A stretch of DNA of 64,000 bases from Paracoccaceae bacterium (GTDB taxonomy: Bacteria; Pseudomonadota; Alphaproteobacteria; Rhodobacterales; Rhodobacteraceae): assembly GCA_019429405.1 (NCBI GenBank), contig JAHYIZ010000005.1, forward strand, positions 30,228 through 94,227, in the 5' to 3' direction. Positions within the stretch are counted from its first letter, which is position 1; the number at the start of each line of letters is the position of its first letter. Below the pieces are notes generated by a model. It ran no database searches. It saw nothing but the letters and a program-made list of their open reading frames with translations, and had not been told where the DNA came from. The translations under genes were made by a program, and so were the position numbers. Below are positions 17,193 to 25,093 of the stretch, piece after piece.

Positions 17193-18170
17193 ATGATCCC
17201 CGGCCTTGCCTCACGCCGCCGCTTTTCTGACCTTTCGGAACAGGAGATTCTCGCACTTGCGATTTCGTCCGAAGAGGATGACGCCAGCATCTACCGCACC
17301 TATGCGCAGCGGTTGCGCGCCGACTACCCGGCTTCGGCGCAGGTGTTCGATGGCATGGCCGCGGAAGAAGATGACCACCGCCGCCGCCTGATCGAGGTGC
17401 ATCAGGCGCGCTTCGGTGAGGTTATCCCGCTGATCCGGCGCGAACATGTGGCGGGGTTTTATGCCCGCCGCCCGGTCTGGCTGATGGAAAACCTGTCGCT
17501 TGAACGGATGCGCGCCGAGGCCGAGGCGATGGAGCATGAGGCGGCCAAGTTCTACACCGCCGCCGCCAAGCAAAGCACCGATGCCGCCGCGCGCAGGCTG
17601 TTGGGCGATCTTGCCGCAGCAGAGGTGGGGCACGAGACGCGCGCCGGCGAATTGGTGGCCGAGCATCTGGACGATGAGGAGAAGGGCCGCGAAGACCGCG
17701 CCGCGCACCGCCAGTTCATTCTGACATGGGTGCAGCCGGGGCTGGCGGGGCTTATGGATGGTTCGGTTTCGACCCTCGCACCGATCTTCGCCACCGCCTT
17801 TGCCACGCAAAACACATGGACCACGTTTCTGGTGGGCGCCGCCGCGTCGGTGGGCGCGGGCATCTCGATGGGCTTTACTGAGGCCGCGCATGACGATGGC
17901 GTGCTCTCTGGCCGTGGCAGCCCGTTCAAGCGCGGCGTCGCCTCGGGGGTAATGACCACGCTTGGCGGCATGGGCCACGCCCTGCCCTACCTGATCCCCG
18001 ATTTCTGGACCGCGACCAGTGTCGCCATGGTGGTGGTGTTCGTCGAGCTTTGGGCGATTGCGTGGATACAAAACCGCTTCATGGAAACCCCGTTCCTGCG
18101 CGCCGCGATGCAGGTGGTCCTGGGGGGCGCGCTGGTGTTTGCCGCCGGTGTGCTGATCGGCGGCGGTTGA
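17193..18170 (+). CDS. mbfA: Membrane-bound ferritin MbfA (ferritin-like plus VIT1 domain), iron exporter
   Basis: 325 aa. Residues about 10-170 are a ferritin/rubrerythrin-like four-helix domain with Glu/His iron ligands (SSEEDDASIYRTYA, AAEEDDHRR, EAEAMEHEAAKFY, AAEVGHETRAGE). Residues about 175-325 are a CCC1/VIT1 membrane domain with five hydrophobic segments (GLMDGSVSTLAPIFATAFAT, SVGAGISMGFTEA). In Bradyrhizobium and Agrobacterium, MbfA exports iron and protects against iron and peroxide stress, under Irr control. I see no convincing Irr box in the 130 bp upstream. Confidence 0.9.
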   Translation: MIPGLASRRRFSDLSEQEILALAISSEEDDASIYRTYAQRLRADYPASAQVFDGMAAEEDDHRRRLIEVHQARFGEVIPLIRREHVAGFYARRPVWLMENLSLERMRAEAEAMEHEAAKFYTAAAKQSTDAAARRLLGDLAAAEVGHETRAGELVAEHLDDEEKGREDRAAHRQFILTWVQPGLAGLMDGSVSTLAPIFATAFATQNTWTTFLVGAAASVGAGISMGFTEAAHDDGVLSGRGSPFKRGVASGVMTTLGGMGHALPYLIPDFWTATSVAMVVVFVELWAIAWIQNRFMETPFLRAAMQVVLGGALVFAAGVLIGGG

Positions 18171-18250
18171 GGCGGCGACAGTATCGCGCTTGGCGTAACA
18201 ATCTGCACCGTCGCTGGTCTTTACCAGGATCCGCCCAGAAGGATAGCGCC

Positions 18251-18487
18251 ATGACGATTGCGACTCATTCAGAAATCACCTGCCCGGTGTGCGGCCATCG
18301 CAAGGTTGAAGAGATGCCGACCGATGCCTGCCAGTTCTTCTATGAGTGCGAGCAGTGCAGCACGGTGCTGCGCCCGAACGCGGGCGATTGCTGCGTGTTC
18401 TGCTCGTATGGCTCCGAGGCCTGCCCTTCGATTCAGGCTGAGCGCGCGGCACCTGAGGCCGGGGCGGCGGGGGCCTGCACCTGCTAA
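18251..18487 (+). CDS. Small Cys-rich protein with GDCCVxC motif
   Basis: 78 aa starting at the ATG after AGGATAGCGCC. It has an N-terminal CPVCGH pair, an ECEQC pair and the central GDCCVFCSYG segment that defines the GDCCVxC domain family, plus a C-terminal CTC. Ten Cys in 78 residues point to metal binding. These small proteins are often found near mercury, heavy-metal or redox genes; the role is unknown. It lies 80 bp downstream of mbfA on the same strand. Confidence 0.7.
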   Translation: MTIATHSEITCPVCGHRKVEEMPTDACQFFYECEQCSTVLRPNAGDCCVFCSYGSEACPSIQAERAAPEAGAAGACTC

Positions 18488-18565
18488 AAGGCACTGGCGG
18501 TATCGGTGACAAGGTCGAGTACCCGGCGGTGAAAGTTGCGGGTCAAGGCGCGGCATTGCGCTAAC

Positions 18566-18684
18566 TAGCCATCCGCCGCCCGCGCCTTCGGCAATGTCGC
18601 CAGCCAGTCGGCAGCGTCGGCCAGTGCGGGGGGCTGCGTGAAGCCGTCGAACTTTTCGCCATAGGGCGGGCACAACACGCGCCG
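18566..18684 (-). pseudogene. Duplicated 3' fragment of the pyruvyltransferase-like gene
   Basis: The minus strand encodes RRVLCPPYGEKFDGF and ADAADWLATLPKARAADG before a stop. It corresponds to LGRRVLCLPYSEKFAGF and ADAADWLAALPKAWAADG of the gene at 20366-21109. By hand alignment, 18566-18684 matches 20427-20545 at about 106 of 119 bases, in the same orientation. The remaining 5' part is missing and replaced by the nitroreductase fragment, so this is a non-functional remnant. Confidence 0.8.
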
Positions 18685-19008
18685 AATCTGACCGAAGCGC
18701 CCTGGCTGATCGTGGTGTTCGCGCAGCGCTATGGGCTGGCGCCCGACGGCGGTCGGTTCAAGCACTGCTATGTGCCCGAAAGCGTCGGCATCGCGGTCGG
18801 GGTGCTGATTGCCGCCGCCCACCGGGCGGGGCTCGTGTGGCTTGAACACACGCCGAACTCGATGAAATTTCTCAACGCCGCCTGCAAGTGGCCCGCGAAA
18901 GAAGAACCGGTAATGATCTTGCCGGTGGGCCGCCTCGCCGCGCAGGCCACGGTGCCCGCCGTGGCCAAGATCAAGAAGCCCCTGCCCGAGGTGCTGAGCG
19001 TGCTCTGA
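18685..19008 (+). pseudogene. Nitroreductase-family protein, C-terminal fragment
   Basis: An open frame of about 107 codons encodes LTEAPWLIVVFAQRYG, YVPESVGIAVGVLIAAAHRAGL, WLEHTPNSMKFLNAACKWPAKEEP and VMILPVG. These are the C-terminal half of FMN-dependent nitroreductase/iodotyrosine deiodinase-like proteins (usually about 200-220 aa). The N-terminal half with the FMN phosphate-binding Arg is absent. Upstream the homology stops abruptly at about 18685, where the inverted pyruvyltransferase fragment begins. An internal GTG could start a 98-aa product, but it would lack the active site. Confidence 0.75.
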
Positions 19009-19020
19009 CCCTGCGGGGGG

Positions 19021-20229
19021 TCAGAACCGCATCTCATACCCCAGCCGCAGCGTCGCTGCGGGCCGCCCGCCATGGGGCGATTGCGCAACCCCGAGGTCGG
19101 CGGTCAGCGCGCCCGTGGCGCCAACCCTGCGTGTCAGCCCGACCGACCCGATCAGCCGCGCCTCGTTCGCCACAGCAGGCGTGTCGATGGCAAAGTCGCC
19201 TGCGTCCGAGGTGCCGATGATCTGCCCGGCGGCGCGCGCAAGGTCGACCTCGATGCCAAAATCGTAGCGCAGGGTGCTGAGGTCGTTCAGCCGATACTTT
19301 CCGGCAAGGCCCAGTGTGGCGGTGGTCAGGTCCAGCGCCTGTTCCGCATAGGTCACCGGAAAGTCGATGTCGTCGGCCTCGGTATAGCCGCCGCGCGTGG
19401 TTTGCGCGCGCATCAGCCGCAGGTAGGGCGTCATCCGGCCTGCGGCGGTCGCCATGTCCCAGCCGACTTCGGCCAGCATGGCGCGGCTTTGCAGGTCGGC
19501 AAGGCCGTGGCCTGCCTCGGTGTCGGGCAGCGCGTCAGACCGCCGCACATCAACGGTGCCGCCGCCCCCGGCCAGGGCCAGCTTCCAGGTCAGGCCGCGC
19601 CCTGCGGTGCCGCGATAGCGCAGATAGAGCGCGCCGATCCGCAGCACCGCCGGCATCCGCGCCGGCATCGCCCCCATGCTCGATGCGGTCGGGACAAGCT
19701 CGTTGCCCGCGCCGCCAAGCTCGGTATTGGCCAGCCCGCCGATCATGCCCAGTTGCTGCGCCCCCGCCGCCGCCAGATCGGCCGCGGTCTGCACCATCGC
19801 CGTTTGCGTGTTCGCAAGGTCGAGCATCTGGCTGCGGTAGATGAAGGCACGGGCGCCAGTCGAGCTGCCGGAATCGCCGACGACTACCGAGCCGTCAGCA
19901 CTTAACGCCCTTGCCATCGACCATGTGCCGCCCTCAAGGGTGCCAAGGTCAAGCATGCCATCGCCCTCGGTCCAGCGAAACGCCGAGTGATAGGCATTGG
20001 CCGCATGGTAGGAATAGCCCGCCACCACCGCGCCATCAGCGCTGACGTATTGCGCCTCGGCCCAGCCGCCGCCGAGGTTGCCAAGGTTCTGCATTCCGGC
20101 GGCCGTCCAACGGGCTGCATGATACTCGACGTTTAGGAGGGTGGAATTGCCCACCGCCACTGCGCCATCAGCGCTGCCAGTGCCGCAGCCACACCTGAAA
20201 TCTGCCTCATCACCAACCCTCCGCGCCAA
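19021..20229 (-). pseudogene. Autotransporter with HAF repeats and C-terminal beta-barrel, N-terminus deleted and out of frame
   Basis: The open frame encodes 402 aa. Residues about 18-120 hold HAF-type repeats (SADGAVAVGNS, GMQNLGNLGGG, VSADGAVVAGYS, GMLDLGTLEGGTWS, LSADGSVVVGDS). Residues about 170-402 are a beta-barrel ending in LRLGYEMRF with the terminal Phe. The frame opens with a TTG and has no signal peptide. A proper start exists in another frame: ATG at 20210 with GGAGGG 6 nt upstream encodes MRQISGVAAALAALMAQ, but it runs into WRWAIPPS and a stop. The signal peptide and passenger are therefore uncoupled, probably by a frame-shifting deletion. Possibly still expressed but not exported. 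Confidence 0.7.
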
Positions 20230-20365
20230 TGCCGCGAAGCCGCAACCCGCGGCGAAAAAACCCTAATATGCTGGTAAAGCTGCGCTTCGCGGCAAAAGTC
20301 GCCAACGCGGCAGATCGCCGCGTTGGGCAATATCGAACCCCTGCTGCTCCGGCGCCCCAGCCGCC

Positions 20366-21109
20366 TCAGGCCAGCGCCAGCACGCGGGCGTGAAATTCCG
20401 CTGTCAGCGCCCGGCACTCCTCAAGGTAGCCATCTGCCGCCCACGCCTTCGGCAATGCGGCCAGCCAGTCGGCGGCGTCGGCCATTGCGGGGGGCTGCGC
20501 GAAGCCCGCGAACTTTTCGCTATAGGGCAGGCACAGCACCCGCCGCCCCAACAACAGTGCCCAATAGGTGCCGTGGTAGGAATTGGTCACCACCGTTGCG
20601 CCCGAGCCAATGAAATCCACCGCCTGCGCGAATGTGCCGCCGTGGTTGGTTGCACAAGGGATACCCGAGGGGCGTTGCAGCCCGCGCGATTTGCTGGCGT
20701 GGGCGTAGATGACCAGCTCGTGCCGGGGTGGTGGCGGGCTGGCAAGACGCGGCGCCATGCACGATGCGCAGGGCACATGCACGGTGCCCGGCATGCCGAC
20801 ATCGCGGCAGCCCATCAGATCGACCGCGCCCGTGAACACGTCATGGCGCGCGGTTTCGCGGTTCACCCCCAGCATGCCGATGCCCCAGACCACACGGCGC
20901 CGCGCGGCGGCGGAACGGTAAAGCACCGCGCCCGCCGCCTCGTTATAAACCTGCCCGCCGCCGAACACCGCCACATCGCAAGGCGGCACCTGCGCGCCAA
21001 AATCCTGCACGGTAATGTCAGGCCCGAAATCGAGCCAGCGCGCCGGGGTTGCCACCCGGTCGCCGATGTTGGGCGTTGTGCGGAGGTGCTGGAATGCGAA
21101 ATGCGCCAT
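20366..21109 (-). CDS. Polysaccharide pyruvyltransferase-like protein
   Basis: 247 aa, somewhat short for the family (about 300-400). Recognisable blocks are PNIGDRVATPARWLDFG near the start, VAVFGGGQVYNEAAG, VVWGIGMLG, and TNSYHGTYWALLLGRRVLCLPYSEKF, the last being the C-terminal PF04230 motif (S-x-H-G...A-L-L-x-G). Such enzymes add ketal-pyruvate to surface polysaccharides or cap teichoic-acid-like polymers. No polysaccharide cluster surrounds it, so acceptor and role are unknown. Its 3' end is duplicated at 18566-18684. Confidence 0.7.
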   Translation of the reverse strand: MAHFAFQHLRTTPNIGDRVATPARWLDFGPDITVQDFGAQVPPCDVAVFGGGQVYNEAAGAVLYRSAAARRRVVWGIGMLGVNRETARHDVFTGAVDLMGCRDVGMPGTVHVPCASCMAPRLASPPPPRHELVIYAHASKSRGLQRPSGIPCATNHGGTFAQAVDFIGSGATVVTNSYHGTYWALLLGRRVLCLPYSEKFAGFAQPPAMADAADWLAALPKAWAADGYLEECRALTAEFHARVLALA

Positions 21110-21167
21110 GGCGCCAAGGTGCCCGCCCTATCTTGCAATCGCAAGCACGGCGTGAAAGCGTGCCGCC

Positions 21168-22094
21168 ATGCTGGAGATCTTCTTCAAGACATTGCCTTTC
21201 TTCGCGTTGATCGGGCTTGGGTGGGGCGCGGGCCGGCTGCGCTTTTTCCCGCCCGAGGCAACGGCGTGGCTGACCAAATTCGTCTTCTACTTTGCGCTTT
21301 CGGCGATGCTGTTTCGCTTTACCGCCACGCTCAGCCTTGGCGCGCTGTTCAACGCCCGCTTCGTGCTGGCCTATCTTTGCGGGTCAGGCCTTGTCTGGGC
21401 CATCGGCATGGCGGTGGCGCGCGCCCGCGCCCTGCCGCTAGCCGAGGCGGCGATGGAGGCGCACACCGGCATGACCGGTAACACCGGCTTTCTGGGCGTG
21501 CCGATGCTGGTGGTGCTGTTGGGGCCAGCGGCGGTGGGGCCGGTGCTGATGGTGCTGGCGATTGACCTGGTTGTGTTCTCATCGCTGGTGACGCTGTTGG
21601 TCACGGGGGCACGGCATGGCCGGGTTTCGGGGGCGATGTTCGCGGCGCTGGGCCTTGGGTTGGTGAAAAACCCGATGATCGTTTCCATGCTGGCGGGGCT
21701 GGCATGGGCCGGGTTCGAACTGCCCACACCGGACCCGCTGATAGAGTTCGTCACCATTCTGGGTGCCGCTGCAACCCCCGGCGCGCTTTTCGCCATTGGC
21801 GCTTCGCTTGCCGAACGCTCGGCCGAGCGCCTGCGCCCGGCGGTCTGGCTGTCTTCCGCCAAGCTGGTGCTGCACCCGCTGGCGGTGGCGGTCGCGGCCT
21901 GGGCCTTCGGGGTTGAGGGCTATGCGGCGGGGGTGATGGTGGCGGCGGCGGCTTTGCCAGTGGCGGGGAACGTGTATATTCTGGCCAGCCACTATGGCGT
22001 GGCACCGCAGCGGGTTTCGGCCAGCATTCTGATTTCGACCGTGTTTTCCATTCTTACCGTGCCGGCGGTGATCGCCTGGGTCACGGCCAGCTGA
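21168..22094 (+). CDS. AEC family transporter (auxin efflux carrier-like)
   Basis: 308 aa with about ten hydrophobic segments in two halves separated near residue 150. ALIGLGWGAGRLRFFPPEATAWLTKFVFYFALSAMLF is the N-terminal family signature, and GNTGFLGVPMLVVLLGP corresponds to the conserved N-x-G-xx-G-x-P block. AEC proteins export or import organic anions such as malate and malonate; the substrate is unknown. It shares a 58-bp divergent region with the pyruvyltransferase-like gene. The next gene starts 10 bp downstream, so they are probably cotranscribed. Confidence 0.88.
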   Translation: MLEIFFKTLPFFALIGLGWGAGRLRFFPPEATAWLTKFVFYFALSAMLFRFTATLSLGALFNARFVLAYLCGSGLVWAIGMAVARARALPLAEAAMEAHTGMTGNTGFLGVPMLVVLLGPAAVGPVLMVLAIDLVVFSSLVTLLVTGARHGRVSGAMFAALGLGLVKNPMIVSMLAGLAWAGFELPTPDPLIEFVTILGAAATPGALFAIGASLAERSAERLRPAVWLSSAKLVLHPLAVAVAAWAFGVEGYAAGVMVAAAALPVAGNVYILASHYGVAPQRVSASILISTVFSILTVPAVIAWVTAS

Positions 22095-22104
22095 GGAGGC
22101 CATC

Positions 22105-22932
22105 TTGCGCAGCATTTCTGAAAACCGGGCCTTTGGCGGCGTGCAGGGGGTCTATGCCCACGCCTCGCAGGCTACCGGAACCGAGATGACCTTTGGCCTT
22201 TACCTGCCGCCCGCCGCCGAGGCCGGGCCGGTGCCGCTTGTGTGGTTTCTGGCGGGGCTGACCTGCACGCATGAAAACGCGATGGTCAAGGCGGGTGCGC
22301 AGGCTTTTGCCGCCAAGGCCGGGCTGGCGCTCTGCTTTCCCGATACTTCGCCGAGGGGGCCGGGGGTGGCCGATGATGCCGCCTATGATCTGGGCCAGGG
22401 CGCCGGGTTCTATCTGAACGCGACCGAGGCGCCATGGGCCGCGCATTACCGCATGTGGGATTATCTGGCCGACGAATTGCCGCGCATCGTCACCGCCAAT
22501 TTCGCGGTCGATGAGGAACGCCAGAGCATCACCGGCCATTCGATGGGCGGGCATGGCGCGCTGACGCTGGCGATGCGCCTGCCGGGCCGCTACCGCTCGG
22601 TTTCCGCCTTCGCGCCCATCGCGCAGCCGACGCGGTCAGACTGGGGGCGGCGGCAGTTTGCGGCCTACCTTGGCGCCGAAGAAAGCCGCTGGCTCATGCA
22701 TGACGCAAGCTATCTGATGGTCGAACATGGGTTTCCGGGTGACGTGCTGATAGACCAGGGCACCGCCGACCCCTACCTTGACCTTTTGCGCCCCGAGGCG
22801 CTCGCCGGGGCCATGGCCACCCGCCGCCAACCCGGCGCGTTTCGCATGCAGGCTGGCTATGACCACAGCTATTTCTTCATCGCGAGCTTCATGGCCGACC
22901 ACATTGCCTTTCACGCCAAGGCGCTCGCCTGA
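22105..22932 (+). CDS. fghA: S-formylglutathione hydrolase
   Basis: 275 aa. It hydrolyses S-formylglutathione to formate and glutathione, the last step of glutathione-dependent formaldehyde oxidation. The serine nucleophile is Ser146 in [10 protein letters not shown]; Asp in DQGTADPYL and His in GYDHSYFFI complete the triad. [20 protein letters not shown] is the oxyanion/glutathione segment with the conserved Cys. It starts with TTG behind GAGGAGG with 5-6 nt spacing, which fixes the start. No formaldehyde dehydrogenase is adjacent. The next ORF begins on its last base. Confidence 0.95.
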   Translation: MRSISENRAFGGVQGVYAHASQATGTEMTFGLYLPPAAEAGPVPLVWFLAGLTCTHENAMVKAGAQAFAAKAGLALCFPDTSPRGPGVADDAAYDLGQGAGFYLNATEAPWAAHYRMWDYLADELPRIVTANFAVDEERQSITGHSMGGHGALTLAMRLPGRYRSVSAFAPIAQPTRSDWGRRQFAAYLGAEESRWLMHDASYLMVEHGFPGDVLIDQGTADPYLDLLRPEALAGAMATRRQPGAFRMQAGYDHSYFFIASFMADHIAFHAKALA

Positions 22933-23390
22933 TGCTTTATGTCGATGCTGATGCCTGCCCGGTCAAGGCCGAGGCCGAGGCGGTAGCGAGCCGCCTGAAG
23001 CTGCGGCTGTTCATGGTCTCGAACGGCGGCCTGCGGCCGTCGGCCAACCCGCTGGTGGAAATGGTCTATGTTGCCGCCGGCGCGGATGAGGCCGACAAGT
23101 GGATCGCGGCGCGCGCTGCCCGTGGCGATGTGGTGGTAACCGCCGACATCCCGCTGGCCGCAAAATGCGTGGCCTCCGGGGCGCGGGTGCTGACCCACGC
23201 GGGTGAGCCGCTGACCCCGGCCAACATCGGCCAGATCCTTGCCACGCGCGACCTGATGGCCGATCTGCGCGCCGCTGACCCGTTCCGCCAAGGTTCGGGC
23301 AAGGGTTTCACAAAGGCCGACCGGTCCCGCTTTCTCGACGCGCTCGACCGGGCGGCGCGGGCCGCCGAAAGGGATGTGACGCATGATTGA
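22932..23390 (+). CDS. YaiI/YqxD family protein (DUF188)
   Basis: 152 aa. The start [21 protein letters not shown] is diagnostic of the YaiI/YqxD family, which has a PIN-like NYN nuclease fold. Conserved acids appear in VDADACP and in ADEADKWI and VTADIPLA. The biochemical role is not established. It overlaps fghA by one base and the HAD gene by 8 bp, so it sits in a tight operon (fghA-yaiI-HAD-OCD). Confidence 0.9.
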   Translation: MLYVDADACPVKAEAEAVASRLKLRLFMVSNGGLRPSANPLVEMVYVAAGADEADKWIAARAARGDVVVTADIPLAAKCVASGARVLTHAGEPLTPANIGQILATRDLMADLRAADPFRQGSGKGFTKADRSRFLDALDRAARAAERDVTHD

Positions 23391-24000
23391 GGCAGTGGTT
23401 TTCGACATCGGCAACGTGTTGATCGAGTGGCAGCCCGAGCAGTTCTATGACCGCGTCATCGGCGCCGAAGCGCGCCGCGCGATGTTCGACGAGGTTGATC
23501 TGCACGGCATGAACGACGCGGTGGACCGGGGCGGCGATTTTCAGGGCACGATCTATGCCACCGCTGCCCGCTATCCCCGCTGGCAGCGCGAAATCGAGAT
23601 GTGGCATTCGCACTGGATCGAGATGGCCAGCCCCGCCATTCCGCGCTCGGTGCGCCTTTTGCGGGCCTTGCGGGCGCGCGGCACCCCGGTGTTCGCGCTG
23701 ACCAATTTCGGTATCGGTTCCTTCGCCTATGCCCGCACGGAATACGACTTTCTGAACGAGTTTGATCGCGCCTGGGTGTCGGGCCAAATGGGTGTCATCA
23801 AACCCGACCCGCGCATCTACGCGCTGGCCGAGGCCGATTGCGGGCTTGCACCCGCATCGCTGCTGTTTGCGGACGACCGCGCCGAAAACATCGCCGCCGC
23901 CGCTACCCGCAGCTGGCAAGTGCACCATTTCACCGGGCCTGAAGGCTGGGCCGCAAGGCTCGTATCCGAGGGCCTGCTTACCGAGGGAGAGGCAAAATGA
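23383..24000 (+). CDS. HAD superfamily hydrolase (subfamily IA, YihX-like)
   Basis: 205 aa. Motif I is [10 protein letters not shown] with the nucleophile Asp8. In this subfamily the usual second Asp is replaced by Gly-Asn, as in YihX-type sugar phosphatases. Motif II is ALTNFG, motif [13 protein letters not shown], and motif [11 protein letters not shown]. The likely activity is a phosphomonoesterase on a small metabolite; the substrate is unknown. It overlaps both neighbours by 4-8 bp, implying translational coupling. Confidence 0.85.
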   Translation: MIEAVVFDIGNVLIEWQPEQFYDRVIGAEARRAMFDEVDLHGMNDAVDRGGDFQGTIYATAARYPRWQREIEMWHSHWIEMASPAIPRSVRLLRALRARGTPVFALTNFGIGSFAYARTEYDFLNEFDRAWVSGQMGVIKPDPRIYALAEADCGLAPASLLFADDRAENIAAAATRSWQVHHFTGPEGWAARLVSEGLLTEGEAK

Positions 24001-24911
24001 GCGTCGAAATCATCGGCCCCGAGGCCGAAGCGCATCTTGACTGGATCACGCTGACCGATGCGCTGGCCGCAGGCCACGCGCTGCCGCGTGCCGAGGTGGC
24101 CGACACCTTCCTCTACCGTGGCAAGGATACGCTGCTGACCCGTTCGGCCTGGATCAGCGGGCTGGGGCTGGCGGTCAAGGCGGCGAGCGTGTTTCCGGCC
24201 AACCCAGGCAAGGGCGTGCCGATGGTCAACGGCGCGGTCACGCTTTACGACGATGCCACCGGTCGGCTTGAAGCCATCGTCGATTTTCACCTCGTCACGA
24301 AATGGAAAACCGCTGGCGACAGCCTGCTGGCGGCGCGCCGCCTTGCCCGGCCCGATGCCCGCCGCATCCTGATCGTCGGCGCGGGCAACGTGGCGCGCTC
24401 GATGATCGCGGCCTACCGCGCCGCCTTCCCCGGTGCGCGCTTCACAATCTGGAACCGATCGCCCGAAGCCGCCCGCACACTGGCCGCCGTCAGCGGTGCC
24501 ACCGCCAGCGAAAACCTCGAAAGTGCGGTGCGCGGCGCCGAGATCATCGCCACCACCACGATGTCGGCCACGCCGCTCATCAAGGGCGAATGGCTAGCCC
24601 CCGGCACTCACCTCGACCTGATCGGCGCCTATCGCCCCGACATGCGCGAGGTTGATGATACCGCGCTGACCCGCGCCAGCCTGTTCGTCGATGCCCGCGC
24701 TACCACCATCGCCCATATCGGCGAGTTGCAAGACCCGATCGCGCGCGGTGTCATCACCCCCGAAAGCATCAAGGCCGATTTCTACGACCTTCCCGCAGGC
24801 CGTTTTGCCCGCGCCAGCGCCGATGAAATCACGCTGTGCAAGAACGGCGGCGGCGCCCACCTTGACCTGATCACGGCACAGTACATTCTTGCCGCATGGC
24901 GCCACCGCTAA
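23997..24911 (+). CDS. Ornithine cyclodeaminase / mu-crystallin family protein
   Basis: 304 aa, normal for the family. A Rossmann NAD(P) site is visible (RILIVGAGNVARSMIAAY). Substrate-side residues include KAASVFPANPGKGVP with the conserved Lys and DFHLVTKWKTAG. THLDLIGAYRPDMREVDD and LCKNGGGAHLDLITA are the C-terminal blocks. Members deaminate ornithine to proline or reduce ketimines (including Delta1-pyrroline-2-carboxylate); the exact activity cannot be decided here. It overlaps the HAD gene by 4 bp and ends the fghA operon. Confidence 0.85.
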   Translation: MSVEIIGPEAEAHLDWITLTDALAAGHALPRAEVADTFLYRGKDTLLTRSAWISGLGLAVKAASVFPANPGKGVPMVNGAVTLYDDATGRLEAIVDFHLVTKWKTAGDSLLAARRLARPDARRILIVGAGNVARSMIAAYRAAFPGARFTIWNRSPEAARTLAAVSGATASENLESAVRGAEIIATTTMSATPLIKGEWLAPGTHLDLIGAYRPDMREVDDTALTRASLFVDARATTIAHIGELQDPIARGVITPESIKADFYDLPAGRFARASADEITLCKNGGGAHLDLITAQYILAAWRHR

Positions 24912-24912
24912 A

Positions 24913-24957
24913 GCGCGTTCCGAAAAGTGTGGCGCGGTTTTCGGATAAAATGCGCGT
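24913..24957. repeat. Alphaproteobacterial palindromic repeat (CCGAAAA...TTTTCGG)
   Basis: CCGAAAA (24920-24926) and TTTTCGG (24938-24944) form a stem extended on both sides by GCGCGTT/AATGCGC. I recognise the sequence type: a widespread intergenic repeat in Rhizobiales and Rhodobacterales genomes beginning GCGTTCCGAAAAGTGT. It sits directly after the ornithine cyclodeaminase-like gene and may act as a terminator or mRNA end. Confidence 0.75.
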
Positions 24958-24974
24958 GAAAACCGCTGCAGACA

Positions 24975-25010
24975 TCTTCTTTGCATAAATACCCTGCTGG
25001 GTGAGGAGGG
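24975..25010 (-). repeat. Intergenic GGGTATTT repeat
   Basis: Read on the minus strand: CCTCC, then GGGTATTT (24987-24994), then GCAAAGAAGA (24975-24984). It is a close match to the copy at 53155-53192. It sits between two convergent genes. Confidence 0.7.
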
Positions 25011-25015
25011 ATCAA

Positions 25016-25086
25016 GAAACCGTCCAGTGGACGGTTTCCCCGACGGACGCGCGGCCCGTGGCCGCGCTGGGGGGTGCAAACCCCCC
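25016..25086. terminator. Cluster of three hairpins between convergent genes
   Basis: Three perfect hairpins follow one another: GAAACCGTCC-AGT-GGACGGTTTC (25016-25038), GCGGCC-CGT-GGCCGC (25051-25065) and GGGGGG-TGCAAA-CCCCCC (25069-25086). They lie between the OCD operon and the MFS gene stops. None has a long T-run; together they probably act as a bidirectional transcription end. Confidence 0.55.
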
Positions 25087-25093
25087 GGCTTCC

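Noticed and set aside
18712..19008. Intact 98-aa protein
   Set aside because: It is only the C-terminal half of a nitroreductase, missing the FMN-binding N-terminal part.
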